From Hyphochytrium catenoides (Eukaryota; Sar; Hyphochytriomycetes; Hyphochytriales; Hyphochytriaceae): DNA of 48,309 nt. A model generated the notes under the pieces. It made no database searches. It saw only the letters and a program-made list of their open reading frames with translations, and was not told where the DNA came from. Of this stretch, positions 9,727 to 19,100 are shown piece by piece. Made by a program: the position numbers and the translations under genes. The stretch's first letter is position 1. Every line of letters begins with the position of its first letter. The DNA is taken from positions 39,121 to 87,429 of the forward strand of contig FLMG01001674.1 in the NCBI GenBank assembly GCA_900088475.1. The letters run 5' to 3'.

Positions 9727-12509
9727 CCTTGTTCACTGGTGGTGAAAGGAGGAGACCCTGACGAGGACTTCGTCTTCCGTAGTAGAAAAAGATAAAGGCT
9801 ACTTTTGTGCAGCTCAATCTTCCAGTTGAAGGGCTCGAGGTACTAAGAACAACAAGCTCAGCACCACCACTGACTAGGTGTCGGTATGACAATTTTCAGC
9901 TACAATACTTCGTGCATGACGTTCATTGGAAGAAGGAGAGCGCTTCATAGCCGCAAGAAGGCGGAATGGTCGTAGAAAACAAAGCATAACAGGGAAGAGA
10001 CGAAGACGAGAGAGAGAGAAGAACGCGCTGGGAGGACGGGAGGATGAAGCTAGTTAAGATTTCGTTCCATTGATCATGCCCTTATGCACGGCGGCGTTGG
10101 CCACCCGAGGGGAAAGAAAGGGAAGTGGCAGCTGAAGAGCTGATTGAGAAATACAGAGGAACGGTTCTGCGGCACCAATAATGCGCAACAAGATGCAAAA
10201 GAGAGTCTGAAAGAGAGAGGAGAGAAGAGGAGAAAAGGAGGGCCCGTGCTACGGCATTTAGTAGAGTCCACTTCTTCCTATTCGTGTCTTCTCCTCCTTT
10301 CCTCCAACCTCCTCCTCTCCCGGATCATGAGGCTCGCTCTCTCCTCCTGCGCTGTTGGACGGAACGAGTGCTGCTCCTGTGTGCTGCTGCACCGAAGTGA
10401 AGCCTTCTTGTTCATCCCGCGGCCTTCTTTCTTCATCATCCGGCCCCACCTTGTGTCCCCTTCCTTTCCGCAGTGAGTGCACTATTCAAGATGTAACGGA
10501 CGCTTTCCCTGACGTTACCGGCTGTAACTGGTCCTGACAGTAACGGATGTCAGGTAAACTGCCATTTTGTTCCCTCAGTCAGTCGAGTGACGCCTTCCTT
10601 TCGCGTCCTCCTTCGCATCCGCGTTCCTCAGCTTCTGGCCTTCGGCCTGCTGCCAGCAGCCCTGGTGTCTCTTCTTCCCAACTCTTGCTAATAGTGCTTG
10701 ACAGTTCCTATTATTCGCTCTCATTGCTTCCGTTACTCTGGCTCCGGATAACAAAACATCATGCAGCCTTCTATGATGATGGATGTTGTCTATCATCTGC
10801 TACTGCGTGCGGGCATTGGAGTTGTATCTACACGAAGGACATGACGCCACCGACCGCCTTGCTCTGGAAAAAGGGAAGATGGATCTATTAGTCCCTTCCT
10901 GTCAAACTGGTGCATCTAGCATGATAATGGCCCCACATGCTGTTGTATTACTTTACTCGTCATCCGAGACATACCACCAACAACAACAAGCACGAGCACC
11001 ACCACCATCTTGGCTGGGGCCAAGTAAGTGTCACCTAGACTGGCGGAAGAGATGACTTGCTACAAGAAATGCTGAAGAAGAGACAGCTCCTCACTATTAT
11101 CGGCCACCTACAAAGTGACTGACAACAGAAAAGAAAGGCAATCAGTAAGACGGCAGGAGATGTTTGCCTTACCTCTAACTACTCTCGACCACTTTTTTGA
11201 ACAACATCTTGATAATGACCGATAGATTCCCCCAAAAGGCAGACGATTTATACACTTTGGCCACGACGACCGTCATTCGCAAACATGTGCTGGCAGCGTC
11301 TGGAGATGACGGTGAGGAGGACGACATCTCCTGCTCCCGGTACGGATAATAATGCTGCGGACAGAGAGGGCAACTTAATAGAGGAAGATCGATGCTCCAT
11401 CGGCGATCTGCTAAACGGAAGTTTTGCTGACTAAGAAGACAATAAGGCAACAGACAGAGAAAGTTATTAAAAAAAAAACCTTTAGCGTTCACTGAATAGA
11501 GTTCACCGCTCGGCAGGAGGCCACGAAGAAATGCAACCCACTGAGAGAGAGAGAAAGGAAAGGAAGAAGCAACCTCCTCGAGATAGAAGTAACCCTTGGA
11601 GAGAAGTATTATAAAGAAGCACACACAGAAAAAGAGAGATAGAGAGTACTTAAGGAGGAGAGAGAATGGAAGTCTTATTAGCACTAAAATAAACGGCTGA
11701 GGAAACGAGACAACGAGATAATAAGAAAGAGTAGTGAGCAAGGGGAGCCCGAGCTGGTTGTCCAAGACAAAGTGAAAGTGGAGAGATGGCACTTCTGCTT
11801 AAGGTTCATTCTATAAGTAGGCTGTCTGCTTCTGGCTCGTCGCTAGTGATTTGTGCAAAGAAGCATATTAACTACTAAGCTGGTGTCTAGAACATATCAA
11901 AGATTCGTTTTTCGCCGCCTCTTCTTTTGAGGACTGGCTGGTGGGCTGGAGGAGGACAAGTAGTACAGGACTTGTAAATCATTGGCGTTGATGGACATCA
12001 TCATGCTGCTGCTGCTAAGTATTGCTTGTTGTTAGCTACTTTGTTGGTAGACTTCATCTTCCTGCTATTAGTGGTCCATTAACCATGGTGTTTTATTTCC
12101 CCTTCTTGTGGACCTCCTCCTCCTTCTTCTGGTCAATGCTTATTAATTGCTACAAGTACTTCGTGCTATTTTAGTCAGAGCTGCTTCAGCCACGCTACCA
12201 TCAGCAGCAGCCATGAGGCTGGGAAAGAAGACTGGACGCGACGATCGATGACGGAGGGAAGAAGAAAGCAGCAGAGAACGACGCTGATGCGACGAATGAC
12301 GACTGCTAAGAAATCAGCTTGCTGTAAGTTTAAACTCCTCCCCTCCTCAGCATCACCTCCGCTGCTTACGATTGACTATCTGGTTGTGGAGATCTGTTGT
12401 GGAGGAGAAGACTCTATGGGGAGGGAAGCTGTGCATTAAGTGGCGGAGATGATGATGATGATCTTACTCTTCAAACGTTCAGTACGAGTAGCGGTTCGGA
12501 GGAGGATGA
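9727..12509. other. Long intergenic stretch, no supported gene
   Basis: About 2.8 kb without a protein I can support. A 205-codon minus-strand frame (11175-11792) is very hydrophobic and arises from purine-rich DNA; it lacks any family resemblance or regular helix pattern and is probably spurious. Plus-strand frames around 10144-11055 are short and Ser/Cys-rich. Around 10490-10555 the word taacgg or its close variants recurs several times on both strands, forming a small palindromic cluster. No tRNA-like fold was seen. Confidence 0.5.
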
Positions 12510-12857
12510 TATAGCGTTTAGAGCCTCTCGGAATCCTTTCCGAGACAGGTCTCTCTCGTACGCTCCTAGTAGGCACAGAGGAAGCCTTGGAAAGAACACT
12601 CTGGCGCAATAAACCGAAGTGCAGATCGTCTGGAAAATGTGAAGTGAGATAACAGCTTAGCGCGCGGTGAGCGCGGCAGTCGCACATCCCGTCGCTATGT
12701 AGAACATGCAAGGTCTAGACTACTGCTATCAAGTAAACATGCAAAGGCAAGCCATCAAGAGTGGGGAGTGTGGACTACTACGCTATAGCTGACGTGGACC
12801 TTTGGAGTGATGGAAACATTCCCAACAACGTATTGATGAAAAGAAGAAAATGTTACA
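12510..12857 (-). repeat. 3' LTR of the chromovirus remnant
   Basis: On the minus strand it starts TGTAACA at 12857 and runs about 348 bp to a degraded end (GCTATA in place of GTTACA) near 12510. The segment 12515-12715 matches 13202-13413 in the same orientation with scattered substitutions and small gaps, for example the shared word agatcgtctggaaaatgtga. The divergence indicates an old insertion. Confidence 0.7.
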
Positions 12858-12861
12858 TGAT

Positions 12862-12873
12862 GCTCCCCTCCTT
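12862..12873 (-). promoter_or_regulatory. Polypurine tract of the chromovirus remnant
   Basis: On the minus strand, AAGGAGGGGAGC lies four bases before the TGTAAC start of the 3' LTR, the usual position for the plus-strand primer of an LTR retrotransposon. Confidence 0.55.
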
Positions 12874-12955
12874 AAGCGCTTGCCGTCCGCGGCAAAGAAA
12901 GTACAGCGAAAAGTACTAGTCAAGCCATCAGATATTAGGTCGCGTGGGTTCAGAG

Positions 12956-13177
12956 TTAGAGCGTCTTCACCATAGGGAGAAGGTTGGAGGATTCGGGTTC
13001 CCAAGTAGCATCAGAGAGTGGGTAACCGAGCCATTTGACGAGGTATTGGCGCTGGCGACGGTATTCTCGAGTCTTCAAAATCTTCTCGACATGATAATGA
13101 AGATCGTCACCAAGAGGACCGACAAAAGGCGTTGGTGGAGGTTGTTTGTAGGCCGCCGCCCGCCAATATCTCATCAA
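12956..13177 (-). pseudogene. Integrase C-terminal chromodomain remnant
   Basis: The 73 codons contain a clear chromodomain: YHVEKILKTREYRR, then QYLVKWLGYP and DATWEPESSNL. The pattern EVE-K-IL, YLVKWxGYP and TWEP is that of chromovirus integrase tails, which in this family bind modified histone H3 and guide insertion to heterochromatin. The aromatic cage positions (Tyr at the start, Trp in VKW, Trp in TWEP) are present. Everything upstream of the tail has been deleted, so this is a fragment. Confidence 0.85.
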
Positions 13178-13180
13178 AGG

Positions 13181-13196
13181 GCTCGTCGGTTACCAC
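13181..13196 (-). promoter_or_regulatory. Possible primer-binding site
   Basis: Directly after the GTTACA end of the 5' LTR the minus strand reads GTGGTAACCGACGAGC. Its TGGTA start is the usual beginning of a tRNA 3'-end complement, but I cannot assign the tRNA. The position fits; the identity is unproven. Confidence 0.35.
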
Positions 13197-13413
13197 TGTA
13201 ACGTTTAGTAGAGCATCTCGCAAACCTTTCCGAAACACGTGTCTCTCTCGTACGCTACTGGTAGGCACAGAGGAAGCCTTGGAAAGAACACGCTAGCGCA
13301 ATACACCGAACTGCAGATCGTCTGGAAAATGTGAAGAAGTAAGATTATTATAACAGCTTAGTGCGCGCGGCGCGGCAGTCGCGCATCCCATCAGAACATG
13401 CAAGGTCAACGGC
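13197..13413 (-). repeat. 5' LTR of the chromovirus remnant (matching part)
   Basis: This is the part that aligns with the 3' LTR. It ends in GTTACA at 13197 on the minus strand. Homology to the first 130 or so bases of the 3' LTR is weak or absent beyond 13413, so the outer end was rearranged or has diverged. Confidence 0.65.
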
Positions 13414-13592
13414 ATAATGAAGTACGTGCGGTATATACTGTACAATAAGGGAAGGGGTAATTCCAAATAACAAGAAAGTGTGAAAGGATATCCCTGATGT
13501 AAGGCTTAGTTGACACCCTGTGAAGATTCGAAGGATATGGGATTGGAGCACCTGCACAGCTTTTCTGATGGATCTGTTCTAGCAAGCGCTAC

Positions 13593-13770
13593 AAGGGAGA
13601 GAGAGGGAGAGAGGGAGACGCGGGAGATAGAACGGAGAGGGAAGGAGAGCGAGGGAAAGACAAATGAGAAAGAGAAAGAAAGAGAGAGAGAGTGAGAGAG
13701 AGAGAATGAGAGAGAGAGTGAGAAAGAGAGAGAGAGAGAGAGTGAGAGTGAGAGGGAGCGAAGGAGAAAG
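13593..13770. repeat. GA-rich microsatellite
   Basis: About 175 bp dominated by GA dinucleotides with GAGT, GAAT and GAAA interruptions, just outside the chromovirus remnant. Confidence 0.9.
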
Positions 13771-14560
13771 CCGAAAACTGCAGCCGCGTTCTGAAAGCTA
13801 GAAGCCAGCAGTTGTGTTTGGAGGTGAGAAAGTTCTTCTTACTGGCTCCTCCCCTCAGAACAGCTGCCCCCGCTTCTCTTCTCTCCCACCGCACGGCCAG
13901 TGCTTCCATTCCTCAATCTTCCGCTCCCAAGCAACAAGCTGCCGGCGCCACCGAAGCACTCGTTGGGATCCCTGGGCCTGCATCGGAGGAAGAAAGAGTC
14001 GGTAAGAAGCCCCAGAAATCGCGAATGTGGAAATGATGATGATAGTAGGGTCACAACTGCTGTCCTTTGCCTGTCTGAATGCTGCGTGGTTGCTTTGTCA
14101 TTTGTCCCACGCCTCAAAGGACAACTCTCTGCACTCGACTCGTGACTGTGTATGTCTATCAAGACCTTCCCTTTTTGTCTCATGATGATCTACCCAGCCT
14201 TCTCCGCTGCCTAGGGTCTGTTGGACGTGGAAGTGTGCTCTGTCTTCTTTTGACAAAGGCAGTTGAGGCTTCTTAGGTCCCCGTCTCGCCCTCTTCCAGT
14301 CATCTCCTCCTCACATAACCCTGCTTTTCTCTCTTCGTTATCAAGTCTTTACCACTATGGACCTGATGAGGTCCGGTTGTTTGACATTCCCTATGCGCTC
14401 TGCTGCCCACAGATCTGTAGAGAACTGTCTACCAAGCGAGGAGGATCTAACTCTGACGCTTGCAGTGTCACGAGGAAAAAGGGTCCTTGCTGTCACACTC
14501 ACTCGCAGTCGCTGGTATCCCTAAATCTCTGTCTTTCGCGTATCTCCCCTTTAGCTTGCC
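13771..14560. other. Non-coding stretch upstream of the reductase gene
   Basis: Short overlapping frames on both strands here show no recognisable domain. The segment should contain the promoter and 5' untranslated region of the plus-strand reductase. A short 5' exon joined to 14561 cannot be excluded, but the reductase already begins at its family's usual N-terminus. Confidence 0.5.
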
Positions 14561-15520
14561 ATGGACGCCTGGGTGACAAAGGCTGGAGAGCACTCGCTCC
14601 AGCGGCAGCCCATTCCCACGTTGAGTGAACGCGATGTTCTTGTCCGCCTCAAGACCGCGGCGATGAACCCTGTCGACCATAAGGTAACCGCAGGCGGAGC
14701 TGACAATGCCATCCTGGGCTTTGACGGCGTTGGAACGATAGAGAAGCTTGGCCCCAAGGCCGTGCTGGGCTTTAAAGAGGGCGATGAAGTCTGGTTTGCT
14801 GGCAACCTCAAGCGGAATGGCTGCTATGCCCAATATGTTGCCATAGATGAGCGCATTATCTCTAAGAAACCCAAGAAGTTTGATGCTAAGCAATCCGCTG
14901 GCTTTCCATTGGTAACGCTTACAGCCTGGGAAGCCTTCGAGGAGGGAATGGGCATCACAACGCTGGACTCAGGGAAGACCATGCTCGTTATCGGTGGAGC
15001 GGGAGGCCTTGGAAGTGTTGCCATCCAAGTCGCTAAGCAGCAATTTAACCTCTTCGTCATCGCCACCGCTTCCAGGCCAGAAAGTAGCGCTTGGTGCACC
15101 AAGATGGGTGCAGACCTTGTCATTGACCATACAAAGGACCTTCTTCCACAGTTGGGGGACCACCGAGTGGACTATCTCTTCTGCACGGAGGACAAGTCTA
15201 GGACATGGGACCAGTGGGGCGATATCATGAATGTCAACGGGAAGATTCAGCTGATCACGGCTCCAGACAGGCCAGTCTCGCTCGAGCCCTTCTTCTACAA
15301 GCGTATTAGCGTGGGCTTAGAGCTGATGTTCACAAGGCCTATGTTTGACGTGGAGCAGGAGAAGCAGGGTCACATTCTTAAGAGGATGGCCCACTTGGTG
15401 GATGCAGGACGCATCGTCCCCGTTGATAACTATCATTTTGACTTCAAAGAGCTGAAGAAAGGGTATGAGCAGATCAAGACTGGAAAAAGCATTGGAAAGA
15501 TCATCTTCACTGGATTTTAG
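14561..15520 (+). CDS. Zinc-type alcohol dehydrogenase-like (MDR superfamily) reductase
   Basis: A 319-residue single-exon protein of the medium-chain dehydrogenase/reductase superfamily, closest by pattern to the zinc-independent quinone oxidoreductase / 'zinc-type alcohol dehydrogenase-like' group. It probably reduces quinones or enones with NADPH in the cytosol; the substrate cannot be read from sequence. The N-terminal GroES-like fold (about 1-115) includes MNPVDHK and the GFDGVG segment, where classical ADHs place zinc ligands; those ligands are absent. The Rossmann fold carries IGGAGGLGS (about 144-152), the nucleotide-binding loop, followed by a typical AIQVAK helix. GADLVIDH (about 184-191) marks the next strand. 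Length is a little below the 330-340 usual for the group, with all blocks present. ATG at 14561 fits the family start (MDAWVTKAG). Confidence 0.9.
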   Translation: MDAWVTKAGEHSLQRQPIPTLSERDVLVRLKTAAMNPVDHKVTAGGADNAILGFDGVGTIEKLGPKAVLGFKEGDEVWFAGNLKRNGCYAQYVAIDERIISKKPKKFDAKQSAGFPLVTLTAWEAFEEGMGITTLDSGKTMLVIGGAGGLGSVAIQVAKQQFNLFVIATASRPESSAWCTKMGADLVIDHTKDLLPQLGDHRVDYLFCTEDKSRTWDQWGDIMNVNGKIQLITAPDRPVSLEPFFYKRISVGLELMFTRPMFDVEQEKQGHILKRMAHLVDAGRIVPVDNYHFDFKELKKGYEQIKTGKSIGKIIFTGF

Positions 15521-16118
15521 GTGACGATCACGATAGGCGAGAGTGCAAAGGGCCACAAAGAGAAGCGATCGATCTCTAACCTTAAACGATAAAAGAGAGC
15601 GACAAGGTTTCTACCGCCTAAAGCCCAACTCTTCTCATTCCTTTCGTTATCGTTCCTCAGATGCCGGCTACGATGCTGAAGAAACTAGTCACACTTTCAG
15701 TCGATAAGCGGCCTACTGCATGCACTTCATCATAGCTCTGAGGGCCAAAGCGTGACACGTACAGGGCCTCTCTCACTGCCGTCCCTCATCCTAAGCCCGA
15801 GTATAACGAGGGCAGAGCCTTATTCTATCTGAGCGAGTCCTCCAACACAACTTCTCAAAAGTGAATGACCTCCACAAATGTAGATTATTATCATGAAAAT
15901 TAGAAGTAGGACTAAACTCACAGGCACAACTGAGCCATTATCAAGGTGGTAGGTAGGACGCGTCTATATAGAGATAAAGCAGGAAAGGACCAACAACTGT
16001 TGACGGACAGAAGAAAGCCAAAGAGAATTATGGAAGACAGACTAAGCACTCGCCTACTTCAGCTCTGCCCGAGTATCATATTCTGCTATTCATTGTCTTC
16101 TCTGATGACCACATCGCT
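15521..16118. other. Intergenic stretch between convergent genes
   Basis: About 600 bp between the stop of the reductase (+) and the stop of the histidine kinase (-). It should hold both 3' ends. No convincing coding potential or repeat was seen. Confidence 0.5.
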
Positions 16119-19100
16119 TTACTCGCTCCAGCGCGAGTTGGAAGCAACTTTCTCCTCCTCAGCTGACAAAGCCGGAGAAGCTGAGTTTATTCTCTGGACA
16201 CATCGCTGATGGTGAGCTCCCTGCTCTCTGTGCCGCTGCTTAGGAGGGAACTTGTTAATCGTTGCGATCAGCTCATTCACACGAAGCGGCTTGGTCACAT
16301 ATTCGTCCTATGATGAGAGAGGAAGAGAGAAAAGATTGGTATTAGAAGGTCAGGGGTCATGATGATAGAAGGAAAGTATGGAGGTCACTAGGTTGACAAA
16401 AGGTAAAAATCTATGGGGTAGTACAGAAGCAGTCACGATAAGTGAAGAAGACATCCAGGGCTAAACAGCGGTAGACACTTCAATCTTCTTACCATGCCCG
16501 CAGCGACGCATTTCTCCCTGTCACCAATCATGGCATGCGCTGTGAGCGCAATGATAGGCACTCTCTCCCAGACTTCCTGCCCTCTCCTAGTGGCATTCTC
16601 CTGCTCCCACTTCCTGATTCTCTGGGTGGCCTCAAAGCCGCCCATGATAGGCATCTGCACGTCCATCAGCACCAGGTCGTAATCGCCCATCTGGAACATT
16701 TCAACCGCGATTTGTCCGTTTGAGGCAATCTGAACCTTGTGACCGAACTTCTCGAGCACTCTAACCGCAAGCTTCTGGTTGACTACATTATCCTCGGCCA
16801 GCAGGATGTGCAGCGGAGTAGGAGGCGTAGAAGCGTTTGCAGGCAGCGAGAGTTGCAGCTCGAGGGCCGGCAGAAGAGCATTGAGTACGTCTGGCAGGGT
16901 TGGAGTCACAGTCAGCGACTGGATGCCCAGCTCAAAGCACTTCTTCATGAGCAGAGGCGGATGCACCGGTGAGAAGAGAACCATTGGGATGTAGCGCAGA
17001 TATGGGGACTGGCGCAGAGGAGGGATGGACGAGAGCTTGGACACTGTTGGCAGCGCAGCAGGAAAGAGGAAACTTAGAACTGCAGGATACCATCATAGAA
17101 GAGACTCTTGAACTAACTGCAGGCCCTGGGACTCTCTACCCGTCATTTCTCTCTCTATCTCTCCAGCCATTCTGAATTTTCAAGGCTATCAAGGCTATTT
17201 CCCTGCTGGTGCTTACCTATGGCCACGTCGAACTTGACACCCTTGAACTTCCCTTCTTCTTCCCACTGAATAGCCTCCCTTGCCGTGCGGACCCTGATCG
17301 GCCGCAACTTGAGCGCTTCAAGATGCTGGAGCATGAGAGAAGCCATGGTCTCTCGGTCTCTGTGAACCCATTCGTTCTTGGTAATAACCTCTCTATGGGG
17401 AGGTTTCTTTGCATCAGCTCTGTCCCTCTTTCTTCTCTTCCTCTTTCTCTTTTCCTTGTCAGTTCCATATGGCTCCTCGCCAGCTTCTCCTCCTGGTTGA
17501 GCGCCTTCTTCTGCCTCATCAACCTTCTCATCCTCGCTTCTCTCTTGCTCAGAAGCCATGTCCTCGTCATCATCACCTGGTTGCTCCTCCTCCTGCGTTA
17601 CCGTTCCAATCTCCATCTCGTCCTCCGGTATGTCACAATGGCCAGAGAGAGACAGGAAGGGAGAAACAGGCTCATCCTCTTCTTCATCCTCTCCATCCAC
17701 AAGTAGGATCCATCTTCCAGTGTAAGGGATCATCTTCTGCTCCATGAGGAGATTGATGTCAGCGTTGATGTTGACATTGTTGCCCACGTAGATGGCAGAG
17801 AGCTCCTTTCCTTTCTCGCCTACCCTCTTTCGCCCATCTGCTCCCCCTATCACTGCACAGCCGCCACTAGTCTTAGCTAGCGCGGACGAGACACAAGGTG
17901 GCTCGAACGGAACGGATGAAGGTAGCGCGAGCGCCGTGGAGGCGGGTGATGCGCAGCTCTTATTCTCCGTAACTTTGACTGTGAAGTAGAAGCGTGATCC
18001 CTCTCCATACTTAGATCTGACCCACAGCCGGCCGCCCATCAGAGCAACAAGCCGCTTTGAGATGCTTAGACCAAGCCCCGTACCGCCATACTTGCGCGTG
18101 GTAGAGCCTGTGCCACGGATGTAAAGGTTAAGAAGGTGTTTGGCCAGTATAGTCGCTAGGTGTCTTACCGTCTGCCTGACAGAAAGTGTCGAAGATGACG
18201 TGCGCCTTGTCTTCAGGAATGCCAATGCCGGTATCACTGACGCAGAGAGTGAGCTCCAGAGAGCTTTCCTCTTCCGTACCGTTTTCATCAATCAGCCTCA
18301 CGCACTTGGCGCTGACCACAATCTCGCCTTCAGATGTGAATTTGACGGCATTGCCCACCAAGTTCGTGATGACCTAGAGAGTAAACTTGTTAGAGAAAAG
18401 CTTCCCTCGCCAGCTCATTTATCAATCCACGCACCTGTCTCAGTCGAAGAGGGTCGCCGATCAGTTGGTCAGGAATGGCAGGATTGATGTTATAGATCAA
18501 GTTCAGGTTCTTCTGATGAGCCTTAGGAGCCATCGTCTTCAGCATTGAGAAGACAGAAGAGCGAAGAGAGAACGGGATGCGCTCGATATTCAGCTTGCCA
18601 GCCTCGACTGCAGGATTAAGAGGAAAACAATGGAGAAAGGAAGCAGACATCGGTCAGAACTGCCCAGGTAACGATTCAACATGGGGAGACAAGGACTTAC
18701 TCTTGGAGATATCGAGAATGTCATCGATGATTGTCAGTAGAGAGTTGGCAAGAGAACTGACTGTCATGAGATTCTCCCTCTGCTGACGGGTGAGCTCTGT
18801 TTCCAGAGTCAAGTTCGTCATACCGATAATGCCATTCATCGGGGTTCGGATCTAAGTGATAATGATGGTCATGCAGAGAGCACGGCCTTAGCAAACCAAT
18901 TAAGAAGCCCCAGGCGAGATCATTTTGCTTCTTACCTCGTGAGACATGTTAGCCAAGAACTCTGACTTGCTTCTGTTCGCAGTCTCTGCCGCCTCCCTTG
19001 CCAGCCTATTCTTATGAATACTCTCACGCAGATTGTAGACCATTTGGTTGATCTTCGTCTTTAGCGAGTCCATTTCACCCGACGCCTTGACGGTGATATA

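Larger units (their letters stand above)
12510..13500 (-). mobile_element. Collapsed Ty3/gypsy chromovirus (LTR, chromodomain, LTR)
   Basis: Two direct copies of an LTR flank about 340 bp of internal DNA that retains only the C-terminal end of integrase with its chromodomain. Protease, reverse transcriptase, RNase H and the integrase core are all missing. The intact LTR end on the 5' side is GTTACA (13197-13202) and the start of the 3' LTR is TGTAAC (12852-12857), giving a six-base terminal inverted repeat with TG...CA. A polypurine tract precedes the 3' LTR. The far limit of the 5' LTR is unclear because homology fades beyond about 13413. Confidence 0.75.

Noticed and set aside
11175-11792. 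A 205-codon hydrophobic frame on the minus strand
   Set aside because: It comes from purine-rich plus-strand DNA; hydrophobicity follows from composition, there is no helix periodicity or family motif, and no paralog is present.
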